This document shows positions 16,610 to 25,687 of a DNA stretch of 64,000 bases, piece after piece; the first letter of the stretch is position 1, and each line of letters starts with the position of its first letter. The notes below the pieces were generated by a model. That model made no database searches. It saw only the letters and a program-made list of their open reading frames with translations, and had not been told where the DNA came from. This stretch comes from DASRCB01 sp035653295. GTDB lineage: Bacteria > Acidobacteriota > Terriglobia > Bryobacterales > Bryobacteraceae. The stretch covers positions 1 to 64,000 of the forward strand of contig DASRCB010000140.1 of NCBI GenBank assembly GCA_035653295.1, given 5' to 3'. The position numbers were made by a program, and so were the translations under genes.

Positions 16610-17815
16610 ATGACTATTCGCAGCGTCCGGGCGTTCCTCCTCTCGTACCGCTTCCCCGAACCGCTGCGCTTCACGTTTCACGGTGGGGAACGCATTATTG
16701 CCAAGCGGGACGCCATGCTGATCCGGGTGGAGTCCGACAAGGGGCTGGTGGGTTATGCGCCGGGCCCTCCGACTGAGGCGGCCCGGCACAACATCGAGCG
16801 TGTCATCGCCCCGTTCCTCGCCGGCCACCACATCGCCGATCCCGACGCGCTACGGGTCAAGTTCCTCGAAGGGCCCGGTCAGAACTGGGACCTGATGAAG
16901 CATTACTGCGCGGTGGAGATCGCCTTGTTCGATCTGCTCGGAAAGGCGCGGCGCATGCCGGTTTCCGAGCTGCTCGGCGGCCGGGTACGCGACCGCATCC
17001 GCCTGTACGGCAGCGCGGGCATGTACATGCCGCCCGAACGGCACGCCGAAGAGGCGCATCACATCGCCGAGCTCGGCTTCCGCGCGTACAAGATGCGCGC
17101 CGGTGTCGGGCCGGAGCAGGACGTCAGCACGGTGCGGCTGATGCGCAAGGCCGTGGGAGCGGATTTCGACCTTATGGTGGACGCGCACACCTGGTGGCGT
17201 ATGGGCGACCGCAACTACGTGTCCGCCACCATAGACGAGGTGGCCGAGCAGCTTGGCGATTACCACGTGGCCTGGCTGGAAGAGCCGCTTCCTCCGGACG
17301 ACCACGAAGGATACCGCCGCCTCAAAGACCTCGATTACGTACCCATCGCAGCCGGCGAGCATGAGCTCACCGAGCACGGGTACATGGACCTCATCTTCAC
17401 TGAGAGCGTCGATTACGTGCAGATGGACGTGACCACCCAGGGCGGATATCCGACGGCGCGGCGCCTGCTGCCGGAAGTGGCGCACGCCGGTCTGCGCTTC
17501 GCCTTCCATTCCGCGGGGACCGCCCTGGAGGTGATCGCCGCGGCTCAGCTGGGCATTTGCTGGCCGGAGATGGTCGTGGAATGGCTGGAATATCCCTGCT
17601 ATTCCACCCTGTGGCAGCGGGGCATGTATCCGTTCCCGCTCGCCTCCGACATTCTCAAGGAGCCGCTGGATCTCGACCACGGCGACCTGTTGGTCTCGCG
17701 TGAGCCCGGCCTCGGCGTGAATGTGGACGAGCGCGTGATCGAACGGTATCCGTGGGTTCCCGGCGCGTGGACCACGTACACCCTCGATTCTCCCGGCAAG
17801 GGCTCGGCGGCATGA
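16610..17815 (+). CDS. Mandelate racemase/muconate lactonizing family enzyme
   Basis: A 401-residue cytoplasmic enolase-superfamily enzyme. The first half is the capping domain; the barrel shows K161-x-R163 (AYKMRAG), metal ligands D191 (LMVDAHTW), E224 (AWLEEPLPPDDHEGY) and E250 (AAGEHEL), and a catalytic-type His in FAFHSAG. This pattern suggests an acid-sugar dehydratase rather than an epimerase, but the substrate is open. It is the first gene of a run of five overlapping genes; its stop overlaps the ATG of the deacetylase (ATGA). Confidence 0.88.
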   Translation: MTIRSVRAFLLSYRFPEPLRFTFHGGERIIAKRDAMLIRVESDKGLVGYAPGPPTEAARHNIERVIAPFLAGHHIADPDALRVKFLEGPGQNWDLMKHYCAVEIALFDLLGKARRMPVSELLGGRVRDRIRLYGSAGMYMPPERHAEEAHHIAELGFRAYKMRAGVGPEQDVSTVRLMRKAVGADFDLMVDAHTWWRMGDRNYVSATIDEVAEQLGDYHVAWLEEPLPPDDHEGYRRLKDLDYVPIAAGEHELTEHGYMDLIFTESVDYVQMDVTTQGGYPTARRLLPEVAHAGLRFAFHSAGTALEVIAAAQLGICWPEMVVEWLEYPCYSTLWQRGMYPFPLASDILKEPLDLDHGDLLVSREPGLGVNVDERVIERYPWVPGAWTTYTLDSPGKGSAA

Positions 17816-18531
17816 CCGCCGGTGGCATTGGCGCCGTGGCAGTCGGAGCTGTGGCATGCGCGGCGGGAGCGATCGCTTATGCCGTGCGCGCGCCCTCCTC
17901 CACGCTGGTCGCGCCTTCCGTCCATCGCGGCGTTCGCAGCCGCCGCTCCGTCGCGCTCACGTTTGACGACGGCCCCAGCGAGTCGACGCCCAAGCTGCTG
18001 CGGGTACTCGACGAGCACCGCATCCGCGCCACCTTCTTCCAGTGCGGCGCCAGCGTTCGCCGGCTGCCCTCCATCGCCCGCGAGATCGCGTCCGCGGGAC
18101 ACGTCATAGGGAACCACAGCGAGAATCACGCGCGATTGTATTTGCAATCGGCATCGTTCATTTATCGCGAGTTGGCTGACGCTCAGGAATCCATCGAGCG
18201 CGTGATCGGCCAGCGTCCTCGTTACTTTCGTCCGCCGTTCGGCGTGCGCTGGTTCGGACTGGCCCAGGCGCAGCGCTCTCTCGGGCTAACGAGTATACTC
18301 TGGAGTACCATTGGTAAAGACTGGAAGTTGCCGGCGGAACGTGTGCTCGCACGCCTGTTGCGAGGCGCGGCCAACGGCGCTATTTTTTGCCTGCACGATG
18401 GCCGCAACCTCGAGGCTCAGCCGAACATCTCGGTGACCATCGAGGCCGTGCGGCGGCTGGCGCCCATGCTGCTGGAGCGCGGCTTCCGGTTCGAGACGGT
18501 GAGCGACATTCTATGCCCGACGACGACCTGA
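17812..18531 (+). CDS. Polysaccharide deacetylase (NodB family)
   Basis: A 239-residue protein with an N-terminal hydrophobic segment (about residues 3-22), so likely membrane-anchored or exported, and a NodB domain: LTFDDGPS (catalytic base and metal Asp), the His pair in IGNHSENHAR, RPPFGVR and CLHDGR. The ATGA overlap with the upstream enolase-type gene sets the start at 17812; an earlier ATG would be out of family. Its last 19 bases overlap the start of the acyl carrier protein gene, tying it to the fatty-acyl genes that follow. The substrate is probably an N-acetylated sugar, perhaps on a lipid. Confidence 0.88.
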   Translation: MTAGGIGAVAVGAVACAAGAIAYAVRAPSSTLVAPSVHRGVRSRRSVALTFDDGPSESTPKLLRVLDEHRIRATFFQCGASVRRLPSIAREIASAGHVIGNHSENHARLYLQSASFIYRELADAQESIERVIGQRPRYFRPPFGVRWFGLAQAQRSLGLTSILWSTIGKDWKLPAERVLARLLRGAANGAIFCLHDGRNLEAQPNISVTIEAVRRLAPMLLERGFRFETVSDILCPTTT

Positions 18532-18791
18532 CACAAAGAATCATCGACGTCATAGCGAAGACACAACACATCCCGGCCGAGAAGATCACGCTGGACAGCA
18601 CCTTTCAGGAGCTGAACATCGATTCCCTCGATGGCATCAACATCCTGTTCGCGCTGGAAAACGAGTTCAACGTCAATATCCCTGACGACGCCGCACAAAG
18701 CATCCGCACCGTGCGCGAGATGGTGGACGGCGTAACGAAACTCGTGGAAGGCGGCGCCGGCAGCTCCGAGCAGCCCGCCCACGCCAGCTGA
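18513..18791 (+). CDS. Acyl carrier protein
   Basis: A 92-residue ACP. The phosphopantetheine attachment Ser38 is in NIDSLDGINILFALE; the protein is acidic and helical as expected. It starts inside the deacetylase gene (ATG at 18513), and the ketoacyl synthase begins one base after its stop. It is not beside the usual fab genes, so it is probably a dedicated carrier for the product of this cluster rather than the housekeeping AcpP. Confidence 0.92.
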   Translation: MPDDDLTQRIIDVIAKTQHIPAEKITLDSTFQELNIDSLDGINILFALENEFNVNIPDDAAQSIRTVREMVDGVTKLVEGGAGSSEQPAHAS

Positions 18792-18792
18792 C

Positions 18793-20010
18793 ATGGGGCC
18801 ACGGCGAGTCGCCATCACGGGCATCGGCGTTATCTCCGCCATTGGACGGAACGCCGGCGAGTTTCGGAAGTCCCTGGCAGACGGCGCTTCGGGCATCCGC
18901 CCGATGCAGTCCGTGGCCCCCGGCCTGCTCCGTTTCCCCAATGCGGCCGAGGTCCAGGACTATGACCCCGCGCGGCACTTTGATGAGAAGGACGTCGGGC
19001 TGCTCGACAGATTCGCACAGCTCGGGGTGGTTGCCGCGCGCGAGGCGATTGCCGATGCCGGCATCGAGTGGACGCCCGAGCTCCGCGAGCGCACCGCGAT
19101 CGTCACCGGGTCCTGCGTTGGCGGGCAATCGACCGAGGACGAAGGTTTCGTCGGGCTGTACAAGAACAACTCCGGGCGCGTGAATCCGTTTACTATCCCG
19201 CGAATCATGGCCAACGCGGGCGCCAGCCGCATCTCGCTGGAGTACGGCATCACCGGTCCCACATGGACCATCTCCACCGCGTGCTCGTCGTCGAATCACG
19301 CTCTCGGGCAGGCGTTCTGGATGGTGCGCAGCGGCAGCGTGGAAATGGCGGTCACGGGCGGCAGTGAAGCAATTTTCAGCCTGGGATTCCTCAAGGCCTG
19401 GGAGGCCATGCGTGTGGTATCGCCGGATACCTGCCGGCCGTTTTCCAAGAACCGCCGCGGCCTGATTCTCGGCGAGGGCGGCGCCGCGCTCATCCTCGAG
19501 CCGCTCGAAGCCGCGCGTGCGCGGGGCGCCAGGATTTACGCCGAAATTGTGGGCTTCGGTATGTCTTCCGACGCGCATCACATCACCCAGCCCTCGCCCG
19601 AAGGCGCGGCGCGGGCCATGCGCGCCGCAATCTGCGATGCACGCATTGACCCCGAACAGATCGGCTATATCAACGCTCACGGCACCGGGACGATCGCCAA
19701 CGATTCCACCGAGACCACGGCAATTCGCCAGGTCTTCGGCGAGTACGCCAACACACTGGCGGTCAGCTCGACGAAATCGATGCACGGGCACGCCCTGGGC
19801 GCGGCCGGCGCGCTGGAGGCCATCGCCACCGTGCTGGCCCTCGAGACCGGCGTTCTGCCTCCCACCGCGAATTACACCGAGCCCGACCCGTCCTGCGATC
19901 TCGATGTCATCCCCAATGAGGCGCGCCGCGCTCAGGTGGAATACGCTCTGTCCAATTCGTTTGCGTTCGGCGGCCTGAACGCCGTCGTGGCCCTGCGCGC
20001 CTGGCAGTAA
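18793..20010 (+). CDS. Beta-ketoacyl-ACP synthase (KAS II/FabF type)
   Basis: A 405-residue condensing enzyme with the Cys164-His-His triad: STACSSSNHA, NAHGTGT (His296) and TKSMHGHALGAAG (His331/333). It would extend an acyl chain on the adjacent ACP. The sequence around the active site (CSSSNHALGQ) departs from typical FabF, hinting at a specialised chain. Its TAA overlaps the ATG of the sulfotransferase gene by one base. No ketoreductase, dehydratase or thioesterase is seen in the cluster. Confidence 0.92.
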   Translation: MGPRRVAITGIGVISAIGRNAGEFRKSLADGASGIRPMQSVAPGLLRFPNAAEVQDYDPARHFDEKDVGLLDRFAQLGVVAAREAIADAGIEWTPELRERTAIVTGSCVGGQSTEDEGFVGLYKNNSGRVNPFTIPRIMANAGASRISLEYGITGPTWTISTACSSSNHALGQAFWMVRSGSVEMAVTGGSEAIFSLGFLKAWEAMRVVSPDTCRPFSKNRRGLILGEGGAALILEPLEAARARGARIYAEIVGFGMSSDAHHITQPSPEGAARAMRAAICDARIDPEQIGYINAHGTGTIANDSTETTAIRQVFGEYANTLAVSSTKSMHGHALGAAGALEAIATVLALETGVLPPTANYTEPDPSCDLDVIPNEARRAQVEYALSNSFAFGGLNAVVALRAWQ

Positions 20011-20897
20011 TGGACGCCCGCCCGGTTCTCCTGCACTATCACATTTACAAGAACGCGGGCACGACGGTCGAGGCCGTGCTGGAGCGCGAATTCGGGGTCT
20101 TCTTCTCCACGCTGCACACGCCCGGCGCCAACGCGCTGGTCATGAACAGCGAAATTGTGGCGTTCCTCGAGGAGCATGAAACAGTGTCGGCTCTGTCGAG
20201 CCATCAATTCCGCTACCCCCGGCCGGCCGCGGCTGGGTTCGAGTTTTTCGACATCTGCTTTGTCCGCCACCCACTCGACCGGCTCTTTTCGCAATACAGC
20301 TTTCTTCGGAAGCCCGGCGTGAGTGATGCCCTCGTGGAAGAGGCAAAAGCAATGGACCTCGCCGCCTTCCTCTCGTTCCTGCTCCGGCAGCATCCGGAGT
20401 ATGCGAGCAACGCGCAAACGGCGCTGTTGCTGCACCAGGGGGACCGCTCGAGCCTGAGCGCGGAGGACGCCCGCGCCGCGGGTTCTCTGGTGCGCGAGAT
20501 CTCGATCATTGGAACCGTCGAGCAGTTCGATGAGAGTCTCATGCTGGCCGAGTACACGCTCCAGCCCTGGTTCCCGGATCTGCGGCTCCATTATGCGCCG
20601 CAGAACGTGACGAACTCGCAGACCATGAGCTTTGACGAGCGGCTCGCATTCATTCGTGCGCGGTGCGGAGAGACGCTGTGGCGCCAACTGCTCGACGCCA
20701 ACGCGCTCGATGTGGCGCTGTGGAACGAAGCGTCAGCGGAGCTGCGCAGGCGCGTCGAGGCTCGCCCCGACCACGAACACTGGCTCCGTGAGTTCCGCTC
20801 CCGTGTCGATATATATACAGGAGCTCCGCGCCTGCGCGACAAGCTTTTGCAGCGTCTGCACGTGCCGTTTCAGAAGCCGGTGCGCGTGCAGCGATGA
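20010..20897 (+). CDS. Sulfotransferase family protein
   Basis: A 295-residue protein with a PAPS-dependent sulfotransferase fold resembling the heparan/carbohydrate sulfotransferase group. The 5'-phosphosulfate loop is HYHIYKNAGTTVEA at residues 9-22 and the 3'-phosphate motif FVRHPLDRLFSQYSF lies near 85-98. No signal or membrane segment. The ATG overlaps the ketoacyl synthase stop, so it belongs to the same transcription unit. It could sulfate a sugar or an alcohol on the lipid made by the cluster; this is inferred from position only. Confidence 0.85.
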   Translation: MDARPVLLHYHIYKNAGTTVEAVLEREFGVFFSTLHTPGANALVMNSEIVAFLEEHETVSALSSHQFRYPRPAAAGFEFFDICFVRHPLDRLFSQYSFLRKPGVSDALVEEAKAMDLAAFLSFLLRQHPEYASNAQTALLLHQGDRSSLSAEDARAAGSLVREISIIGTVEQFDESLMLAEYTLQPWFPDLRLHYAPQNVTNSQTMSFDERLAFIRARCGETLWRQLLDANALDVALWNEASAELRRRVEARPDHEHWLREFRSRVDIYTGAPRLRDKLLQRLHVPFQKPVRVQR

Positions 20898-20994
20898 AAA
20901 TGTCTCGGGAATGTGGCCTGCCAGGATCACCCTAAGGAGCCGTAGGTTATCTGATTGGCGTAACACGAGGCCGCCCAACAGCGCCCTATGGATA

Positions 20995-21204
20995 GTGACG
21001 TACAAAGTGCTCACGCCTTTCGTCGCTCTGGAATCGGACCGGCCGTCCTTTTTCTTTCCCGCCGGCGCCACTATTACATTGACCGGCGAGATCGTTGATT
21101 GCGAAATCACTCACAATGATCTGGTCAAGGTGATCTACGAGGGGCGTGAGGTCCGCGCATTTCGGCGCGACGTCGAACGCCGTACAACGCCCGTTCCAGG
21201 CTGA
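20995..21204 (+). CDS. Small conserved beta-strand protein
   Basis: A 69-residue frame read from a GTG at 20995 (TYKVLTPFVALE, then FFFPAGATITLTGEI and LVKVIYEGREVRAFRRDVERR). It resembles small acidobacterial proteins of unknown function with the pattern 'promoted valine strands - PAG - L/V-D-V - W/Y-D/E-G-R-x-V - F - D - E-R'. No strong Shine-Dalgarno is visible. It lies between the sulfotransferase gene and the convergent PBP gene. The remaining 97 bases before it hold nothing I recognise. Confidence 0.5.
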   Translation: MTYKVLTPFVALESDRPSFFFPAGATITLTGEIVDCEITHNDLVKVIYEGREVRAFRRDVERRTTPVPG

Positions 21205-21220
21205 CCCGGCACAAATCGCG

Positions 21221-23668
21221 TCAAGGCTGGTCCGGCGGATCCGCCGCGTTCTGCGCGGGGACAATAATGCGGCGAGTGCCTTCTCCTGCCGTGCGCACGC
21301 GCATAAACGTGGTTTCATTGCCAGCGGGGTCAGCCGCGCGGTCGGCCGTTCCGTGAGTGGCGGTGACAAGCTCCGTGGCGGTTTCACCAGACTGCTGCGC
21401 CTGCTGCCCGTCGGCCTCGGCGACCTGCTGCTCTTCGGTATGCACGGTGCATTTCTCCGCGGGTTGCGAGCCATCGACAAAATAGTCTGTTTCCTGGCGC
21501 GGGCAGTAGGGCGTCGCCAGCATTCCGGTCGTCGGGTCCACCGTCGCCTTCACCACGCCGGCCGGAGCCTTGAACGTCTGCGTATCCCGGTACGCGGCGA
21601 ATCGCGCGGCGCTCTTCATGAACTCCGCCCAGATCGGCAGCGCCGAATGTGCGCCTTCCAGGTCCAGATCGCGGTAATCGTCAAACCCTACCCACACGAT
21701 ACACAGCAGCCGTGGCGTGAACCCGGCGAACCAGCCGTCATGCGACGTCCCGGTCTTCCCCGCCGCGGGCAGTTTGAATCCCATCCCACGCACTCCCGCG
21801 GCCGTACCGTGATTGATCACGTCCTCCATCATGCTGACCATGAGGAAATTCACGCGCGGGTCCAGCGCGAGACGGGAGTCGGGTTCGGCATGATACAGCT
21901 CCGTGCCGTCGTGCTGGACGATGCTGTCGATGGAGTGCGGCTGAACGCGTATGCCGTCGTTCGCGAACATGGTGTACGCACGTGCAATCTCCAGCGGCGT
22001 CACCCCATACGCGCCAATCGCCACAGCCGGCGTGGGCTGCAGATCGGAGGTGATACCGGCTCGCCGTGCGATCGCGATGACGCGATCAAAGCCAACTTCC
22101 TGGGCGACCTTGATGGTCGCCACGTTCAGGGAATGCATCAGGGCCTCGCGAAAGGTAACCTCACCCATGTACTCGTTCCTGAAGTTGCCCGGTGAATAGG
22201 TCTGCCGCGCGTAGCGGAAGGTGGTGGGCTCGTCATCGACCAGCGATGCCGGATAGAACAGCGTGGGCCCGCCCTCCACCGCGCTGTCCATCGCCGCTGC
22301 ATAGACAAACGGCTTGAACACCGATCCCGGCGGCCTTTTGGCCAGCGCGCGGTCGAGCTGGCTGGCGGCGTAATTGCGGCCGCCCACCAGCGCCTTGATC
22401 TCGCCGGTGTGGGGGTCGAGCGCGATCAGCGCCGCTTCGGGCATGGCGCCCCGTTCCTTCCGTTTGCGGACGCGGTTGTCAACCAGTTTCATGCCGTCTT
22501 CGATAGCCTGCTCGGCCGCAAGCTGCAGCCGTGGATCGAGGGTCGTGTACACGTTCGCCGCGACGTGACTGACGTCATCACTGAGCTGCCGGTGCACGGC
22601 GTCTGATGCGAAGTCCAGAAAATACTGCGTCGACGCCGCTGCCGGCTGGCCCGGATGCACGCCGAGTGGCGCCGCCTGAGCCGCTTCACATTGCTGCGGT
22701 GTGATGTACCCGTTCTGCTTCATCAGCTCCAGCACGATATTGCGGCGCTCGATTACCCGGTCGGGACTGCGAAACGGATCGAAATAGCTGGGCCGCTGGA
22801 TCATCCCAGCAAGTGTCGCCGCCTCGGGCAGCGTAAGCCGCGCCGCGTCTTTGTTGAAGTACACGCGCGCCGCCTCGCCGAACCCGTTCACATCGAACGG
22901 TCCGCGGTGGCCGAGATAAACCTGATTGGCGTAATACTCGAAGATCTTCTCTTTGGAGAGCGTGCGCTCGAGGTGGATGGTAATCAGCACCTCCGAAAGC
23001 TTCCGCCGCCAGCGCTTCGCCGGATCAAGGTACAGGTTACGCGCCAGCTGCATAGTGATGGTGGAAGCGCCCTGCTCCTTGCGCCGGTCCCGCAGGTCTA
23101 CGAACGCGGCCTTGCCTACCCGCAACAAGTCGAGCCCGTTATGCTCGAAGAAGCGTTTGTCCTCGATCGACACCACTGCCCGTACGAGAACGGGGGGCAG
23201 ATCGGAGAAGTGCAGGATCACGCGCTTCTCCCGCCCGTCACCGGACAGGTTGGTCAGCAGCGCCGGCTCGAGCTGCACCTGGCTGACTGACTTCTGGCTA
23301 TTGGGGCCGGAAATCGCGTCCACTTTGTCTTTGGCGAACCGAATGGTCGCTGTTCCGGCAGTGGTGCGCACGACCAGACCGGCCGGGGTGATCTGCCACG
23401 AACGCGGATTGTTCCCCGACGATTCCCGATAGCCATGGCGGCGCAGTATCGCGACGACCTCGTCGGACGGGGTCTGATCGCCCTCGGCGATCGTGACCGG
23501 CGCCGAGTAATAGTTATACGTGCCGGCGAACGGTCCAGCCGCGAGCTGCGCGTCGACTTTGCCGTCGAGCCGGTGGATGACGACTATAACGGTGACCGCA
23601 GCGGCAACAATCAAGCTCGCCAGGCCAAGAGCGGTCCAGTTGAGAATCCGGCGCGTGCGGTCGGTCAT
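21221..23668 (-). CDS. Class A penicillin-binding protein (PBP1b-like)
   Basis: An 815-residue bifunctional peptidoglycan synthase. It has a membrane helix near residues 8-32, a UB2H-like region (NYYSAPVTIAEG), the GT51 domain with SIEDKRFFEHNG and QGASTITMQLARNLYL, and the transpeptidase with SVFK (active Ser), SLN (HSLNVA) and KTGTSHDGWFAG. A Gln/Glu-rich tail follows. ATG at 23668 is used, but GTG at 23680 is also possible; neither has a clear Shine-Dalgarno. It lies downstream of rpoD but after a terminator, so it probably has its own promoter. Confidence 0.94.
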   Translation of the reverse strand: MTDRTRRILNWTALGLASLIVAAAVTVIVVIHRLDGKVDAQLAAGPFAGTYNYYSAPVTIAEGDQTPSDEVVAILRRHGYRESSGNNPRSWQITPAGLVVRTTAGTATIRFAKDKVDAISGPNSQKSVSQVQLEPALLTNLSGDGREKRVILHFSDLPPVLVRAVVSIEDKRFFEHNGLDLLRVGKAAFVDLRDRRKEQGASTITMQLARNLYLDPAKRWRRKLSEVLITIHLERTLSKEKIFEYYANQVYLGHRGPFDVNGFGEAARVYFNKDAARLTLPEAATLAGMIQRPSYFDPFRSPDRVIERRNIVLELMKQNGYITPQQCEAAQAAPLGVHPGQPAAASTQYFLDFASDAVHRQLSDDVSHVAANVYTTLDPRLQLAAEQAIEDGMKLVDNRVRKRKERGAMPEAALIALDPHTGEIKALVGGRNYAASQLDRALAKRPPGSVFKPFVYAAAMDSAVEGGPTLFYPASLVDDEPTTFRYARQTYSPGNFRNEYMGEVTFREALMHSLNVATIKVAQEVGFDRVIAIARRAGITSDLQPTPAVAIGAYGVTPLEIARAYTMFANDGIRVQPHSIDSIVQHDGTELYHAEPDSRLALDPRVNFLMVSMMEDVINHGTAAGVRGMGFKLPAAGKTGTSHDGWFAGFTPRLLCIVWVGFDDYRDLDLEGAHSALPIWAEFMKSAARFAAYRDTQTFKAPAGVVKATVDPTTGMLATPYCPRQETDYFVDGSQPAEKCTVHTEEQQVAEADGQQAQQSGETATELVTATHGTADRAADPAGNETTFMRVRTAGEGTRRIIVPAQNAADPPDQP

Positions 23669-23796
23669 CGAACGGAACACTGCACGTCGCGGTCCTGAAG
23701 TAAGTCACTGACTACAAAAGGCTAAGCAGCGAGCAGACGAAGGTCGATTTTACCGGGACCCGAGCACAGATAATGCGAGCCTTTGGCCTGCAGGAA

Positions 23797-23827
23797 ATGA
23801 AAAGGGCCGGATCTTTCGACCCGGCCC
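23797..23827 (-). terminator. Rho-independent terminator of rpoD
   Basis: On the minus strand a GGGCCGG...CCGGCCC stem of 7 bp with a 10-base loop (23804-23827) is followed by TTTTCATTT. It begins 30 bases after the rpoD stop, which is where a terminator is expected. Confidence 0.75.
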
Positions 23828-23857
23828 GCTCTATAGAGGAAAGAGGCTGCCCTTGTT

Positions 23858-25387
23858 TTACCTTGCGGCGAGCAGCGCGCGCAGGTGCCGCGCCCTCTCG
23901 GGCGACCGCAGCTGCCGCAGCGCCTTCGCCTCAATCTGGCGAATTCGCTCGCGCGTTACGTCGAACTCCTGGCCGATCTCCTCCAGCGTGTGCTCGCGCT
24001 CGCAACCGATGCCGAACCGCAGCCGGATCACCTTCTCCTCCTTCGGAGAAAGCGTCTTCAGGATGTTCGCGGTCTCGTCGCGAACGTTGGAATCAATGAC
24101 CGCGTCCACCGGCGAACCCACCCAGCGGTCTTCGATCAGGTCTCCCAGAGCCGATTCGCCATCCCGGCCCACCGGGGTCTCCAGCGAGACCGGATCGCGC
24201 GAGATGGTCTTCAGCTTCTGAACCTTCTCCACCGGGATGTCCATGCGCCGGCTGATTTCTTCGTTCGTCGGAGCACGTCCGAGTTCCTTTTCCAGCTCGC
24301 GGGTGGCGCGCAGGAACTTGTTCATGCTCTCGTTCATATGCACCGGAATGCGGATGGTGCGCGACTGGTCCGCAATGGCCCGGGTGATCGCCTGGCGAAT
24401 CCACCAGGTGGCGTAGGTCGAGAACTTGTAGCCGCGGCGGTATTCGAACTTGTCGGCCGCGCGCATCAGGCCGATGTTGCCCTCCTGGATGAGATCCAGC
24501 AGGTGCAGGCCGCGGTTCACGTACTTTTTGGCCACGGAAACAACGAGGCGAAGGTTCGCCTCCACCAGGTCTTTCTTGGCGCGTTCGGCTTCGATCTCGC
24601 CGTGGCGGATGACCGCCAGCGTATGGCGCAGATCGCCGAGGGAAGCGCTGGCCGCCTGCTCGCGTTTGCGGATTTCGCGCTTGAGTTCACGCACGCGCGG
24701 CTGTGCCGCGGCGCCGCCACGCTCATCCAGACGTCGCGCTTCGATCTCAAGCTGCGTGATCTCTTCCGCGGTCCGTTCAATTTCCCGGGAGAACTGACGC
24801 CAACGGATGGCCTGCCACGGGACCTTGCGCATGCCCTGCGACATCTCCACCTTGCAGCGGGCCAGCTTGCCTTCCCAGCGCCGTTTCAGCTTCTTGTTGG
24901 CAACGGGGATATTGGCGACCTTGTCCTGAAGCTGCTGTTCTTTCTTGTGGTGCGCAAGAATCTCGTTGAACATCTCCCGAATTTCAGTCTGCCGGCGGGC
25001 CTCAGCGGGTGTACCCTGCTCGACGTCGCCCAGATCGACGTATTCGTCCAGCTCCGCCCCGCGCTTCACTTCTTCGGCAATCTGCAGCACCAGCCGCTGC
25101 ACCACCGCCGAGCGGCTGATCGCCTTTTGCATCCGGAGCTTGCCCCGTTCCATGCGGCGCGCCAGATCGACTTCACCTTCGCGGGTCAGCAGCGGTACGG
25201 CGCCCATCTCGCGGAGGTACACGCGTACCGGGTCGTCCGTATAGATTGATTCTTCCTGAGGCTGAGCACCCGCAAACTCCTCACCTTCGGGCGCTTCCTC
25301 AGCGTGAAAGAAGTGGCCTTCCTCGTCAAACGGTATGCCGGGAAGTTCGTTATTTTCTGTTAGATAATGGTCTTCGAATTGATCCAC
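23858..25387 (-). CDS. rpoD: Housekeeping sigma factor RpoD
   Basis: A 509-residue sigma-70 group 1 factor. Region 1.1 is missing: the protein starts with an acidic segment and region 1.2 (DDPVRVYLREMGAVPLLTREGE) near residue 50. A large non-conserved insert follows (about 90-270, Lys/Arg-rich and helical). Region 2 has DLIQEGNIGLMRAADKFEYRRG and TYATWWIRQAITRAIADQSR, region 3 SMNKFLRATREL, and region 4.2 HTLEEIGQEFDVTRERIRQIEAKALRQLR. It starts with GTG at 25387 after a GAGGTGAG sequence. A good -35/-10 promoter and a terminator flank it, suggesting a single-gene transcript. Confidence 0.97.
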   Translation of the reverse strand: MDQFEDHYLTENNELPGIPFDEEGHFFHAEEAPEGEEFAGAQPQEESIYTDDPVRVYLREMGAVPLLTREGEVDLARRMERGKLRMQKAISRSAVVQRLVLQIAEEVKRGAELDEYVDLGDVEQGTPAEARRQTEIREMFNEILAHHKKEQQLQDKVANIPVANKKLKRRWEGKLARCKVEMSQGMRKVPWQAIRWRQFSREIERTAEEITQLEIEARRLDERGGAAAQPRVRELKREIRKREQAASASLGDLRHTLAVIRHGEIEAERAKKDLVEANLRLVVSVAKKYVNRGLHLLDLIQEGNIGLMRAADKFEYRRGYKFSTYATWWIRQAITRAIADQSRTIRIPVHMNESMNKFLRATRELEKELGRAPTNEEISRRMDIPVEKVQKLKTISRDPVSLETPVGRDGESALGDLIEDRWVGSPVDAVIDSNVRDETANILKTLSPKEEKVIRLRFGIGCEREHTLEEIGQEFDVTRERIRQIEAKALRQLRSPERARHLRALLAAR

Positions 25388-25502
25388 TGAAAGCTCACCT
25401 CACCCAACGGGAGCGAAAGAGAACCGCCCTGATCGCCGCAGGGCGTGTTGACACACTCATTGCCGGACTTCGTGAGATCTGGCCGTCTGACGATCGGCAT
25501 CG

Positions 25503-25531
25503 ATTATAACATCGAAACCCAGCTAAGTTAA
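25503..25531 (-). promoter_or_regulatory. rpoD: Sigma-70-type promoter of rpoD
   Basis: On the minus strand TTAACT (-35, 25531-25526) and a perfect TATAAT (-10, 25508-25503) are separated by exactly 17 bases. The implied start site lies about 110 bases before the rpoD GTG. Confidence 0.7.
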
Positions 25532-25564
25532 GTGCCTATTTAAAAGATGTTTCCGCGCTCTTTT

Positions 25565-25614
25565 GGTTACAGGAATCGAGCCTGAGGGAACGCTCGGGTA
25601 GTCGATCCGTAACC
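25565..25614. repeat. Imperfect inverted repeat with nested stem
   Basis: GGTTAC at 25565-25570 pairs with GTAACC at 25609-25614. Inside, TCGA pairs with TCGA and CCTGAG (25581-25586) with CTCGGG (25593-25598) around a GGAACG loop. This gives a branched-looking hairpin of about 50 nt in the 300-bp gap between nrdR and rpoD. No T-tract follows in either direction, so it is not a standard terminator for nrdR; it may be structured RNA or a binding site. The rest of the gap shows no gene. Confidence 0.5.
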
Positions 25615-25687
25615 CTGCTCCTCTCAGTGTTTTTGACGCGAATCGCACCGCCTGTGATAGCACGATTCCCCCCAGCCGCGGAGGGGT

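Noticed and set aside
23885..25249. A 454-codon open frame opposite rpoD
   Set aside because: Antisense to a certain gene with strong motifs; codon bias of rpoD explains it.
25448..25453. TTGACA on the plus strand between rpoD and nrdR
   Set aside because: No -10 at 16-18 bases and no plus-strand gene downstream; the minus-strand promoter is better.
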